DNA of 64,000 nucleotides. Source: Candidatus Hydrogenedentota bacterium. GTDB taxonomy: Bacteria; Hydrogenedentota; Hydrogenedentia; Hydrogenedentales; SLHB01. The DNA is taken from assembly GCA_020848835.1 (NCBI GenBank), contig JADLHJ010000072.1, positions 1 through 64,000 of the forward strand. The letters run 5' to 3'. A program made the translations under genes and the position numbers. The notes under the pieces are model-generated. The model saw only the letters and a list, made by a program, of their open reading frames with translations. It was not told the DNA's origin and searched no databases. This document shows positions 44,948 to 54,537 of this stretch, piece by piece (position 1 is the first letter of the stretch; every line of letters begins with the position of its first letter).

Positions 44948-47397
44948 GACTAGTCCTCAGCAGATTATCCATCTTATGCGTGTTCGCGCTAGTACCTCTT
45001 GCGACGATCACGCATGCGGATAATCTTGAAAACCTGTACAGATATGATCGCCGAAGCCTGACACTGGATGATGGCGGAAAGATTGCGTACTACATTCGGG
45101 AAGGTCGAGGGCCGTGCCTGGTACTCATTCCGGGGAGTTGGAGCGGTCACGATGTCTTCGATGCCATGGTGCGATCCCTCGATCCAGATTTAAGACTTGT
45201 GATTGTGGAGTTGCGAGGATGCGGCGAAAGTTGGCCACCAACACTCGACGCGTCCATTGAGTTGTTCGCGGAAGATGTATTGCGCGTGATCGATGCGCTA
45301 TCACTGGAGCGATTCTACATCGGCGGACACAGTATCGGCGGAATGATTCCGATCGAAGTGGCGAAGCGTCGGCCGGATTCCATTTTGGGTGTGATATCGA
45401 TCGAAGGCTGGACTCACCACCAAGTTCAGAAAGAGGCATTCTCCAGCGCGCCGAAGACGTCACCGGAGCAGGAAGCGACATTTGCAGCGGTTCGAGACCG
45501 AGCAAAGGCGCGCATGACGAAGGAGCAATTCGACAGTTTTGCCTCCGCGTGGAAACGATGGGATGGCCTGCCCATTCTTGAAAACACTTCTGTGCCTGTG
45601 CTTGAGATATGGGGCGATCGTGGTTTGCCTGCACCAAGCAAGGCAATCATGCGCATCCCCGAACGCACCAATATCGCCTTGGTATGGATCCCCAACGCGG
45701 CGCATCACTTGCCAACTGAACGCCCTCAGGACATCGCGGAGGCGATTAATAGATTTTTAAAAAAGCCATCGGGTCCGCCAGCCGATGCCGAGTTTCGTGT
45801 TTCTATCCGCGTGGACGCGTCCCGGACCATTGGCCTAGTGGAACCGATTTGGCGATTCTTTGGGTATGACGAGGCCAACTATACTTACATGCCCCATGGG
45901 AAGAACTTGCTGACGAAGCTGGGCAAATTAGGAAATCCGCAGGTTTACGTGCGATGTCACCATCTATTGACCAGTGGCGATGGGACACCCGCGCTGAAGT
46001 GGGGATCAACTGGTGCGTATACGGAAGCCGCAGACGGGACGCCAGTCTACAATTGGACGATTGTGGACCGCATTTTCGATACCTATCTGGAACGCGGATT
46101 GAAGCCTTATGTAGAAATTGGCTTCATGCCGGAGGCACTGTCAACGCACCCGGAGGACTATCCGCAGAATCCACCGCCGAACGAACTCGCGCCGATCGAC
46201 AGTGGTCAGGCATATCCGCCGAAGGATTACAACAAATGGGCGGAGCTTGTGTATCAATGGGCAAAACATTGTGTTGAAAAGTATGGCGTTGGCGAAGTCA
46301 ATCAATGGTATTGGGGCATCTGGAACGAGCCGAATATTACCTACTGGCGCGGATCGCGCGAGGAGTTTTTCAAGCTATACGATTTTTCTGTGGACGCCGT
46401 GCGCCGCGCATTACCAACTGCGCGCATGGGCGGGCCGGAATCCGCGCATGGATTAGATGGCGATTTCTTGCGAGATTTTTTGCGGCACTGTTCGCGTGGC
46501 GCGAACCATGCTACCGGGGGTCAGGGAGCGCCGCTCGATTTCATTTCGTTCCACGCCAAGGGCGCACCGGAATTTATCGACGGACAAGTGCGCATGGGAA
46601 TGGGCGAGCAGTTAAGGCAAGTCGACGATGCCTTTCGCGTCATTGCGTCGTTCGAGGAATTTGGAAAGTTGCCGGTTATCATCGGCGAGTGCGATCCGGA
46701 GGGGTGTGCAGCATGCCGTGAACCGCGCAACGCGTATCGCAACGGCACGATGTATTCGAGCTATACGACGGCGGTGTTTCCGCGCATTTTGGAATTGGCG
46801 GAGAAACACAACATCAATCTCGAAGGGGCGTTGACGTGGGCATTTGAGTTCGAGGGGCAGCCGCCGTTTGCCGGATTCCGCGCGTTGGCGACGGACGGCA
46901 TCGATCTCCCTGTGCTCAACGTGTTTCGGATGTTCGCGAAAATGCGCGGGCAGCGCGTTTCGACGCAGAGTAGCGGCAGTGTTTCCACGCAATCAATTAT
47001 GGAGAAAGGCGTGCGCGGCGTGCCGGATGTGTCCGCGTGTGCAAGCTTAGACGGCGATAAACTTTATGTAATAGTTTGGAATTATCACGATGACGATGTG
47101 CGAGGGGCGGATGCGTTGGTGGAGTTGACTATTTCGGGTCTGCCGCATGAGAAAGGTGAAGTGAAGTTGACGCGATATTGCATTGATAAGAATCACAGCA
47201 ACTCGTACGAGGCTTGGAAAGGCATGGGCAAACCTATAGATCTAGCGTCAGCGCAGCGCGAGATACTTGAAGTGGCAAGCAAACTCGCAGAGTGCGAGCC
47301 GCAGACCGCGATTCCTATCAAGGAAGGAATTGCTTTGCTGGCGTTTCCGCTTCAGCGCCAAGGCGTAACCTTGATTGTGCTGGATCTGACGCGTTAA
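44944..47397 (+). CDS. secreted alpha/beta hydrolase fused to a GH39-like glycosidase
   Basis: 817 residues, starting in the ATGA overlap with the FAD oxidoreductase. A signal peptide (LSILCVFALVPLATITHA) is followed by an alpha/beta-hydrolase domain (~30-280) with nucleophile S130 in GGHSIGG and histidines H254/H255. Residues ~290-800 are a clan-A TIM barrel like GH39 beta-xylosidases: acid/base E462 in GIWNEPN and likely nucleophile E582 in VIIGECDPEG, then a C-terminal beta domain. One chain may thus remove an ester (acetyl or feruloyl) and cleave a xylosidic or similar bond. I do not recall this combination as standard. Its end overlaps the convergent isomerase gene by four bases. Confidence 0.88.
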   Translation: MRLVLSRLSILCVFALVPLATITHADNLENLYRYDRRSLTLDDGGKIAYYIREGRGPCLVLIPGSWSGHDVFDAMVRSLDPDLRLVIVELRGCGESWPPTLDASIELFAEDVLRVIDALSLERFYIGGHSIGGMIPIEVAKRRPDSILGVISIEGWTHHQVQKEAFSSAPKTSPEQEATFAAVRDRAKARMTKEQFDSFASAWKRWDGLPILENTSVPVLEIWGDRGLPAPSKAIMRIPERTNIALVWIPNAAHHLPTERPQDIAEAINRFLKKPSGPPADAEFRVSIRVDASRTIGLVEPIWRFFGYDEANYTYMPHGKNLLTKLGKLGNPQVYVRCHHLLTSGDGTPALKWGSTGAYTEAADGTPVYNWTIVDRIFDTYLERGLKPYVEIGFMPEALSTHPEDYPQNPPPNELAPIDSGQAYPPKDYNKWAELVYQWAKHCVEKYGVGEVNQWYWGIWNEPNITYWRGSREEFFKLYDFSVDAVRRALPTARMGGPESAHGLDGDFLRDFLRHCSRGANHATGGQGAPLDFISFHAKGAPEFIDGQVRMGMGEQLRQVDDAFRVIASFEEFGKLPVIIGECDPEGCAACREPRNAYRNGTMYSSYTTAVFPRILELAEKHNINLEGALTWAFEFEGQPPFAGFRALATDGIDLPVLNVFRMFAKMRGQRVSTQSSGSVSTQSIMEKGVRGVPDVSACASLDGDKLYVIVWNYHDDDVRGADALVELTISGLPHEKGEVKLTRYCIDKNHSNSYEAWKGMGKPIDLASAQREILEVASKLAECEPQTAIPIKEGIALLAFPLQRQGVTLIVLDLTR

Positions 47398-48287
47398 GCC
47401 ATTTGCAGCGATTGCGTGAGATAATCCCTGCACTTCTCGGCCATACCCCACGGATCGTCCGGCAGACCCGGATCGACCACCAACCAGTCAACTTTGTTCT
47501 CTGGAGAATTTAATTCTGCTAACACGGCGCTTAGCTCAATGCAACCTTCTCCCAAGGACCGTTGACTGCTCGTTCCGTCCAAGTGCACAATTCCATCGCT
47601 ATCCATCAGATGAATGTGGTTAATCTTCCCACGCAACCTACGCGCGAATTCGACGCAGCCATCTCGCAGAATCTCTTTCGTTCCAAACTGTCCCAGGCCG
47701 TGTCGACCGATCATCTCGGCCAGACATGAGTCAAAGCAGATCCCAAAATTTTCCTCGTTGACTTCTTCAAGAATACGAATGACTTCCGACGGTTTGTTAA
47801 AGGCGTAGACCGGTTCGAATTCCCAGCCGATGTAGAGTCCGCGGTCGGCGGCTTCTTTCGCGCAGCGTTTCCAAACGGTGCTGAGGCGTTTTACAGCGGT
47901 TTCATAGTCCACGGTTTCGAAGATGTTTGGGCGTGCGAGTGTATCCATGCATAGCGCCTTTGCACCGATGTCCGCGGCGAATTCCAGTCCGCGGCGAAAT
48001 GCGTTCAGGTAGCCGCTTGTATCGTCCGTGTCGATAATACGCTCGCTCCAAAGGTCTGGAATGTAGCTCGGAAACGCCATGCCGATTTCCGCTGCCTCGT
48101 GTTTGATGCGATCGCGGTCTTCCTTGCTTGGCTGATTTTCGGGGCGGGGATGGATTGAGAAGCCGGCCACTTCGATCCCGTCGTAACCCAACTTTTTTAG
48201 GCGCTGCAATAGCTCTGTCCACGGTACTGGTTTGTCCGCGAAAGGTCCAAGCGAAAACGACCATGAACCAATAGATATGCGTTTCAT
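47394..48287 (-). CDS. sugar phosphate isomerase/epimerase (xylose-isomerase-like TIM barrel)
   Basis: 297 residues from the ATG at 48287, cytosolic. AP-endonuclease-2/xylose-isomerase-like fold: ISIGSWSFSLGPF at the start, LGYDGIEVAGF, metal-binding carboxylates in GLYIGWEFEPVYAF and NFGICFDSCLA, and HIHLMDSDG with a final VDWLVVDPG. Relatives are inosose, hydroxypyruvate or ketose 3-epimerases. An upstream in-frame extension to 48413 overlaps the preceding gene and has no ribosome site. It probably processes a sugar released by the neighbouring glycosidases. Confidence 0.87.
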   Translation of the reverse strand: MKRISIGSWSFSLGPFADKPVPWTELLQRLKKLGYDGIEVAGFSIHPRPENQPSKEDRDRIKHEAAEIGMAFPSYIPDLWSERIIDTDDTSGYLNAFRRGLEFAADIGAKALCMDTLARPNIFETVDYETAVKRLSTVWKRCAKEAADRGLYIGWEFEPVYAFNKPSEVIRILEEVNEENFGICFDSCLAEMIGRHGLGQFGTKEILRDGCVEFARRLRGKINHIHLMDSDGIVHLDGTSSQRSLGEGCIELSAVLAELNSPENKVDWLVVDPGLPDDPWGMAEKCRDYLTQSLQMA

Positions 48288-48318
48288 TATTCTTCGTCCA
48301 GTTGGAAGTGAGGCAATT

Positions 48319-50853
48319 TTAGGGGGCTGGAGATAGTTCGAGATCGATGAGCGTGTAGGTTTCCAGGGATGGCAATGTAATCTGTACAGACCCGTCTCGA
48401 TTCGCCAAGGCAAAGTCGGCGGTGAAACTTGGTGTGTCTGGCGTTACCGCCCGCGCCGCTTTTACTACGTGACCGGCCGGTATGTTTACCGTTACCTGCA
48501 CGTTTTCGTCGCGCGTAATCTGTTTTCCATCGGGATACGTATAGTAATTGATGACATGAATCAATAGGCGCGATGCCTGGTGTTGCGGTATGACCGCAGT
48601 CGTCGTTTTGGCGTTGACCTTGATTGGAAGTGAATCCTCCGTAATCCAATCGAGCGCCGCCTTAATTTCCGCCGGCGGCGCTCCTGGAGGATTCAACTTC
48701 TCTGAGATTGCCAAGTCCCGCGGATTTGCGCTTGTGTAATCGCGCTCAGGATAGCCGGAGTCATAGGCAAAACGGCCATTGCCGATTTCTGCGCGTGTAC
48801 TCGCATCGACACTTTTGCCCGCAAACTCTGATAGCCGCGCGCGACCTTTATCGTTCATGTCCGCGTCGTACTTCGCGGTATTGTGTGTGGCGAGCACACG
48901 TCCGCCTTGCTCAATGTATTGCTTAATAACCGCGACCTGTTCGTCGCTCATCAACGCGAGATCAGGGAGCACGATAACTTTGTACTTCTGTAAGATTTCG
49001 GGCGTCATGTCGCGTTCTGCGAGTAGGTAGTCGTATGGTACGTGCAAATCTTGCAGAAGCCAACCCATCCAATACGCGGGCTTGACGCTCGCTCCGTTTT
49101 CGTAAAAGTCCTTCGAGCAGATAGAAGTCACGACGCCGACGGTAGCCAGGCTTTGGTTGCCTACGAAGAGGTCTTCGTGTTGTTTCAGGAATTTATAGAA
49201 ATGGGTGTTCGCTTCAGGAATGTTTTGATTCTGCAGCACGCCCCCTGCGGCATACGCTTCGGCGAGTGCGATTCGGTGCTGAACCTCCGTGCGCGCGGGC
49301 TTGTCGTTTTGGACAAGAAGAACCGGCCTCTCCCCCGCCGCCATTTTGCCCAGGAAATAGGATGGGAGCAGGCTGTATGGCGCGGCACCGTGGCCCCACT
49401 CTTCCCAATGCGCCGCGTCGTAAAGCTTCGTGATCGCGGTGAAATATACGCCGACCGAAGGAATACCGTCCGGCATCGCGGAAGAATTATGCAGATACAC
49501 AAACTCGGGGTTAATTGCCTTCGCGGCGTCGCGAATCTTACGAAATTCCTTTTCCCATATGTCATAGCGCCAGCGAAGATGAACACGGTTCACGGCTTGC
49601 GTGTAATCCCGCGACGATTCGAGTGTCGGTAACGGCGTACCTTCCGGAAGGCCGGCATCGTGCGACGCCTGCTTCCAATCATCTGTGCAAAATTGGCAAT
49701 GGCAATAGAGCAGGGCTGCATCTGCATATCCGCCGACATCGAACCATATCCCATCGAAGTCTGCCTTCGCATAAGCGAGCGTATTGGCTTCCAGCAGCGC
49801 CATCCATTCAGGATTGTTGTAGCAACTGCTCATCACGTCCGTGCCATAAGAGCCGCCGAGCATCATCTGCGGTTTGCCCTCGGCGTCGCGCGCGTAGTAG
49901 TGCTCGGGATCCAGTCCGTGTTCTTTGAACATGGACGGATAGAATCCCGTGCTGCTGACGGAGGACCATACCTGGATGCCCTGCTCGTGGATTTTCCGCA
50001 CATCGCCGGCCCATTGCTTTTCTATCCACTCGTTTGTGAGATCGATGGGCTTGAGTCCGTCGGGTTTTGGCGCGATACGGGGGAAGCTGTGCAATGTGAT
50101 GATGTCGAGTTTTTTTATCTTGTCGAAATCAGCAAGCGGGCCATCGGGCCACAGCAGCACATTGCGCATGAGGCGCGGTGTGGGCGGGCTGGTCTCCGCA
50201 GCGGCCGGTGCTTTCTTACGCGCTGCCAGGGCCTGACGAATGCTCGTGGCAACGCTATCCGCCAAGGCTTCACTGCCTGCGTCAGTGAAATGTACGCCAT
50301 CGTGTGTTTGCAGCTTGATTAAACGCGGAAGTGCATACCCATACAGGTCATCGACCGGAATTTGGAACTCTTTCATCACTTGAGAAGCGATGTCGTTGTA
50401 GATGGGTACACTTTTCTTTTCGACACCGAGGCCGTCCACGTACACGTCAAATGCTACCGGCGTCGTGCTCGCCCATACCAGCGCCGCGCCACTGCACCTT
50501 AATCGCTGGACCAGGTCCCGCAGGTTTGCGGCGTAAACTTCGGGCTTGTTACGAATGGCCTTTCCATCGACGATATGCGTATCCCAAATGCCCCAATTGA
50601 AATGAATCACGTCCCACTTATCGTCGCGGAGCCATGCATCGATATTCTTCAATCCGCAGTCTGTGGACTGTCCATTACCAGGAATCCGTTCGACGACAGC
50701 CTCGTGTCCAAGTTTTCTCTGAACCGCCTCCGTGTATCCCATCGAGATTGAATCACCAATCAGCAGGACTTTTGGAAGCGTCCCATCCTGCGCCCAAGCC
50801 CCGAATGACAGAACCATTGCGAACAGGCAGACCGGCACGATAAATGATCGCAT
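48319..50853 (-). CDS. secreted SGNH hydrolase fused to a glycosidase with trimerisation-type domain
   Basis: 844 residues. A signal peptide (FIVPVCLFAMVLSFGAWA) is followed by an SGNH domain at ~27-210: block I LLIGDSISMGY, GNGQS, and DGVHFTDAG with catalytic D and H. From ~235 to 560 lies a TIM-barrel glycosidase-like domain (LDIITLHSFPRI, QVWSSVSSTGFYPSMFKEHG, FDGIWFDVGGYADAALLYCH) reminiscent of hypothetical glycosyl hydrolase-6 and alpha-L-fucosidase-like proteins. Residues ~620-720 match a class-I-glutaminase-like beta-galactosidase trimerisation domain (YKVIVLPDLALMSDEQ). It may deacetylate and cleave the same polysaccharide. Exact glycosidase family uncertain. Confidence 0.8.
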   Translation of the reverse strand: MRSFIVPVCLFAMVLSFGAWAQDGTLPKVLLIGDSISMGYTEAVQRKLGHEAVVERIPGNGQSTDCGLKNIDAWLRDDKWDVIHFNWGIWDTHIVDGKAIRNKPEVYAANLRDLVQRLRCSGAALVWASTTPVAFDVYVDGLGVEKKSVPIYNDIASQVMKEFQIPVDDLYGYALPRLIKLQTHDGVHFTDAGSEALADSVATSIRQALAARKKAPAAAETSPPTPRLMRNVLLWPDGPLADFDKIKKLDIITLHSFPRIAPKPDGLKPIDLTNEWIEKQWAGDVRKIHEQGIQVWSSVSSTGFYPSMFKEHGLDPEHYYARDAEGKPQMMLGGSYGTDVMSSCYNNPEWMALLEANTLAYAKADFDGIWFDVGGYADAALLYCHCQFCTDDWKQASHDAGLPEGTPLPTLESSRDYTQAVNRVHLRWRYDIWEKEFRKIRDAAKAINPEFVYLHNSSAMPDGIPSVGVYFTAITKLYDAAHWEEWGHGAAPYSLLPSYFLGKMAAGERPVLLVQNDKPARTEVQHRIALAEAYAAGGVLQNQNIPEANTHFYKFLKQHEDLFVGNQSLATVGVVTSICSKDFYENGASVKPAYWMGWLLQDLHVPYDYLLAERDMTPEILQKYKVIVLPDLALMSDEQVAVIKQYIEQGGRVLATHNTAKYDADMNDKGRARLSEFAGKSVDASTRAEIGNGRFAYDSGYPERDYTSANPRDLAISEKLNPPGAPPAEIKAALDWITEDSLPIKVNAKTTTAVIPQHQASRLLIHVINYYTYPDGKQITRDENVQVTVNIPAGHVVKAARAVTPDTPSFTADFALANRDGSVQITLPSLETYTLIDLELSPAP

Positions 50854-50898
50854 GTTACAGCTACGCCAATTTCTTTAGGATTCAATATTCGTTCGGGG

Positions 50899-52119
50899 TT
50901 ACGCGAACTGCGGTATTTTCATTGTCTCGCCATCTTTGAGGGCGGACGAGTGCGCGACGACGCCGGAGACTGTCATGTTCAACGCGGTCGCGATGTCGAC
51001 CAAGGGTTTGCGTTTCTCGATAATCGCGGTGACGAATTCGTTCATCAGGTAACCGTGCGAACCGCCGTGACCGCCTGGTTGCACCGTTGGCGGTAGTGCG
51101 GGACGAATGATATTGGGCAGCGCGACTTTTTCCTGGCCGTATGCGGGATCGAATTGTCCGTCGAAGGCAGCTTTCTGTCCGCGAATGCGGCCGCGTTCGC
51201 CCGCGGTAATTTCTGCGGGGGTGTCCCAGCTCACGGCCATGCGCGACATGCCGCCGTCGTTGGTGCGGAACAGGGCCACTTCGGTGCCGAAAGGATTCTT
51301 GTACGGATTGTTTTCCGGTTTGAGGAAATCAATGATGCTCGGCATGCCCTGGCATGACACTTCCGTGAAACTGCCGCCCGTGACGCCGATGTGATAGGCG
51401 TTCGAGTGTGTGGGATACCATTGCGGAGGATTTCCTATACGCCAGCCTTTGTAGGAATCGATCGGCGTGGGCATGAAGTGATAGTACTCGCCTTCTGAGT
51501 AAATTATCTTGCCGAAAAGGCCGGCATCGTAGATTTGTTTCATCGCGTAGAGGTCTTCGTGAAACACCGAAGTTTCGAACATCATGTAGGTGAGATTGGA
51601 CTTCTTCACGACTTCGTAGAGTTCGTGTGCTTCTTCGAGCGAGCCCCAAATGGCGGGCACGCAGGTCGCCACGTGTTTGCCGTGCTTGAGCGCGTCGATG
51701 CAGTGGCGCGCGTGGCTCGGGGCATCCGTCGCGACAAACACCGCTTCGATATTTTCGTCTTTCACGAGTTCTTCCAGCGACGGGTAGGTCTTTTTGCAGC
51801 GACACTCTTTCGCGAGGTTTGCGCAGCGATCCGGAAAGAGATCGCTGACCGCGACAACCTCGACGTTCGGATGGTCTTGAAACCCGAATGCCGAACCAAA
51901 CTGACACACGCCCCACCCGACAATTCCTACGCGAATCTTTCGATCGGAAATGGGTTTCCAATCTTTATGCGTGTTTTCAGTCGTCGCAGCCTGTTCGAAA
52001 CCCTGGATGAGTTCGCCATCTTTCGCAGCTTGCGCCAAGGCCACTTGCCCCATCCCAAGCGAAGCCAGTCCAAGACCCGTCGCGCCGAGAAAGGACCTTC
52101 TGGAGAAATTGGAAGACAT
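50899..52119 (-). CDS. Tat-exported Gfo/Idh/MocA protein, GH109-like (paralogue 1)
   Basis: 406 residues with a twin-arginine signal (SRRSFLGATGLGLASLGMG). NAD-binding Rossmann domain near 60-190 (VGIVGWGVCQFG, VEVVAVSDLFPDRC). In ordinary Gfo/Idh oxidoreductases the next motif is an E-K-P carrying the catalytic lysine; here it reads KHVATCVPAIWGSLEEA, without lysine. That and YPTHSNAYHIGVTGG recall GH109-type NAD-dependent glycosidases, which use a redox-assisted elimination. The assignment to glycosidase activity is inference. A close paralogue follows 67 bases upstream in the same direction. Confidence 0.85.
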   Translation of the reverse strand: MSSNFSRRSFLGATGLGLASLGMGQVALAQAAKDGELIQGFEQAATTENTHKDWKPISDRKIRVGIVGWGVCQFGSAFGFQDHPNVEVVAVSDLFPDRCANLAKECRCKKTYPSLEELVKDENIEAVFVATDAPSHARHCIDALKHGKHVATCVPAIWGSLEEAHELYEVVKKSNLTYMMFETSVFHEDLYAMKQIYDAGLFGKIIYSEGEYYHFMPTPIDSYKGWRIGNPPQWYPTHSNAYHIGVTGGSFTEVSCQGMPSIIDFLKPENNPYKNPFGTEVALFRTNDGGMSRMAVSWDTPAEITAGERGRIRGQKAAFDGQFDPAYGQEKVALPNIIRPALPPTVQPGGHGGSHGYLMNEFVTAIIEKRKPLVDIATALNMTVSGVVAHSSALKDGETMKIPQFA

Positions 52120-52186
52120 TGTTGAACTCCTTACAAGACAGAATTAAAACCAGCCCAATGAATTGTTATTAAACCGAAGCGATGCG

Positions 52187-53395
52187 CTATGTGCTCAACG
52201 GCACCGCGTATTGCGGAACTTTTAGTGTTTCACCGTCCTTCAATGCAGACTCATGCGCCACAATACCCGCGACGTTCATATTCAATGCGCACGCGATGTT
52301 CACGAGCGGCGTACGATCCTTGAGAATCGATTCGATGAATTCGCTCATGATGTAGCCGTGCGTCCCTTCGTCGTCGCCGGGCACAATCGTGGGCGGCAGC
52401 GGCGGGCGCTTCAGGCTTGGTAATTCTTCGGGCTTCAGCAGGCCTTCATATTTTCCAAAAAACGATCCTTTTGTGCCGCGTAGCCGGCCTACGGTGATTC
52501 CGTCCGGCCCCGGAGTGTCCCAACTCAGCGCGATGCGCGCCGTGCCGCCGTCGTTCGTGCGACACAGGGCGATTTCCGTGCCGAAGGGATTTCTGTAGAC
52601 GTTGTTATGCGGCTGCATGTAATCGATGGCGCTCGGCACGCCTTGACAGGACAGTTCCGTGAAACTGCCGCCGGTCACGCAGACGTAGTACGCATTCGCG
52701 TGCGATGGATACCATTGCGGCGGGTTGCCGATGCGCCAACCGTTGAATGAATCGATGGGCGCGGGCATGTAGTGGTAGTACTCGCCTTCTGTATACAAGA
52801 TTTTTCCGAAACCGCCTGCGTTGTAAATATTCCGCATCGCAGAGCAATCTTCCTGATACGCCGAGGTCTCGAACAACATGTACTTCAGACCGCTGCGCTT
52901 TACCGCGTCGTAGAGCATGTCCGCTTCTTCGAGCGAGCCCCAGACTGCGGGGGTAGACATTGCGACATGCTTGCCGTGATCGAGTGCGAGGATCGCGTGC
53001 TTGGCATGTTGTGGTGCGTCCGTACCGATGAACACAGCATCGATCGTGTCGTCTTTCACCAGTTCTTCAAGCGATTCGTAAGACTTTGCGCAGCCGACGG
53101 CTTTGGCGAGCGAATCGCGGCGATCGGGAAACAGATCGCTGACCGCTACCACTTCGACGTTTGGGTGTTTCTCAAACTGGAACGCAGCGGCATATTGGCA
53201 AACGCCGAAGCCGACGAGACCCAGGCGCAGCTTTTTGTCAGAGAACGGTTCCCAACCGATCGAAGTCTCTGGTATTGCAGCGGCAGTTTCAGAGGTTATT
53301 GGAGATTGTGCGGTGTCTTGAACTTGCGCGAGCATTGCAGCAGCGCCGATGCCGGCTGCGCTGAAAAATGCCCGCCGACTCATATTTGTGTACAT
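52187..53395 (-). CDS. Tat-exported Gfo/Idh/MocA protein, GH109-like (paralogue 2)
   Basis: 402 residues from the ATG at 53395, with GAGGAG ten bases upstream. Twin-arginine signal MSRRAFFSAAGIGAAAMLA. It aligns end to end with the neighbouring gene: GLVGFGVCQYAAAFQFEKHP, VEVVAVSDLFPDR, KHVAMSTPAVWGSLEEA (again no E-K-P lysine), MLFETSAYQEDCSAM, YPSHANAYYVCVTGGSF and EGTHGYIMSEF. The pair is evidently a tandem duplication with diverged sequence, perhaps for two related linkages. It is 22 bases after the amidohydrolase gene that precedes it in transcription. Confidence 0.85.
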   Translation of the reverse strand: MYTNMSRRAFFSAAGIGAAAMLAQVQDTAQSPITSETAAAIPETSIGWEPFSDKKLRLGLVGFGVCQYAAAFQFEKHPNVEVVAVSDLFPDRRDSLAKAVGCAKSYESLEELVKDDTIDAVFIGTDAPQHAKHAILALDHGKHVAMSTPAVWGSLEEADMLYDAVKRSGLKYMLFETSAYQEDCSAMRNIYNAGGFGKILYTEGEYYHYMPAPIDSFNGWRIGNPPQWYPSHANAYYVCVTGGSFTELSCQGVPSAIDYMQPHNNVYRNPFGTEIALCRTNDGGTARIALSWDTPGPDGITVGRLRGTKGSFFGKYEGLLKPEELPSLKRPPLPPTIVPGDDEGTHGYIMSEFIESILKDRTPLVNIACALNMNVAGIVAHESALKDGETLKVPQYAVPLST

Positions 53396-53416
53396 GGTGC
53401 TGCTGCTCCTCAATAC

Positions 53417-54466
53417 TTATTTCGCAACAGCGCCGGCTGCCGTCATGGATTTCATGCCGTCGATCACTTCGCGTAAAAGGTTCATGCCATTGCGGTAGAA
53501 AAGCCCTTCCACATACTCTTCTCCAAGACCAAGACGTTCGATTGCTTTCTTGATTGCGCGCAATTCTTCGTAAAGAAAAGATGTGAAGGGAATCTTCCCG
53601 TGATCGTCGGATATCGACAACGACCATGGTTTGGGCGTGACATATGTGTAGCTGTTGTTGATTTCGACGGATTTACCCGGCGCGAGTGCGATCGGGATGT
53701 CGGAACCAAAAAGGACCTTGTGCGGCTCGACTCGGGCGAAGGTGTATTCCATCACTTCCCAGTGATTTACCATCGCTAGATCGTAGTAGAGATTCGGTAA
53801 TTCGATTAGCGCATCGAGGTTGCCAATGACATTTTTATAAAAATACGCGCGGCCGATATGGGCGAGCACGATGCGCGCGCGCGGGTAATTGGTGCACAGC
53901 TCTATAAGTTGGCGCTGATTGACCGGATCTGCCAGACGTCCAGGCCGCGGGATATGGAGCATCACGAGTCCGCCAACCTCATTGACCACTTCCATTGCCC
54001 AATCGGGAAGCATCTCCGGGATTTCCACTGTGGCTTCATTAGTCTTCCGCGGATAAACAGGGTATGGCTTCACGCCGAGTAAACGTCCGCCTTCCAAATC
54101 GCGGCGCACGGATTCGGCGTCGTCGCGCCAGGGATCCAAGAGTCGCAATCCGAAGAAGGTTTCGTTGTCGCAGCCGTTCGCGATGTACTCATTGTTGCGA
54201 TGATGATCGCCATCAATCGTTGGCAGGCCGAAACATAGCGCCGAAGTTTCTCTGCCAGGAAAGCACTCGCTCAAGTCTTTATCAAGCTCTTTGAAGGTAT
54301 AGCTCGTGATCTCCGGTCCGCCGGATTGGAACATCTTGCCCTTCGGCAATACGCCCTCGTTCCAAATATGGACATGAAAATCGAGAATGCGCGAGGGCAA
54401 GAAACCGTCGAGTTCATCTTTGAAGATCAAGCGGTTTCGTTCATGCTTTGTTGTTTCGCGCCACAT
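53417..54466 (-). CDS. amidohydrolase-2 family metal-dependent hydrolase
   Basis: 349 residues, cytosolic, TIM barrel. HxH is in ILDFHVHIWN near residue 30, a further histidine in LVMLHIPRPG, IVLAHIGRAYF carries another, and the metal aspartate is in VLFGSDIPIAL near 250, so the metal site looks complete. The family hydrolyses lactones or decarboxylates aromatic and sugar-derived acids. It is transcribed just before the two GH109-like genes, so it may process a product of theirs. The N-terminus (MWRETTKHERNRLIFKDELD) is somewhat long before the first strand. Confidence 0.85.
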   Translation of the reverse strand: MWRETTKHERNRLIFKDELDGFLPSRILDFHVHIWNEGVLPKGKMFQSGGPEITSYTFKELDKDLSECFPGRETSALCFGLPTIDGDHHRNNEYIANGCDNETFFGLRLLDPWRDDAESVRRDLEGGRLLGVKPYPVYPRKTNEATVEIPEMLPDWAMEVVNEVGGLVMLHIPRPGRLADPVNQRQLIELCTNYPRARIVLAHIGRAYFYKNVIGNLDALIELPNLYYDLAMVNHWEVMEYTFARVEPHKVLFGSDIPIALAPGKSVEINNSYTYVTPKPWSLSISDDHGKIPFTSFLYEELRAIKKAIERLGLGEEYVEGLFYRNGMNLLREVIDGMKSMTAAGAVAK

Positions 54467-54537
54467 ACTGCTCTCCTCTGTATCGATGCGTCTCAGCCCG
54501 TTCGATGTTTGGAATCAAGTCGACACCTTCCGGACCA

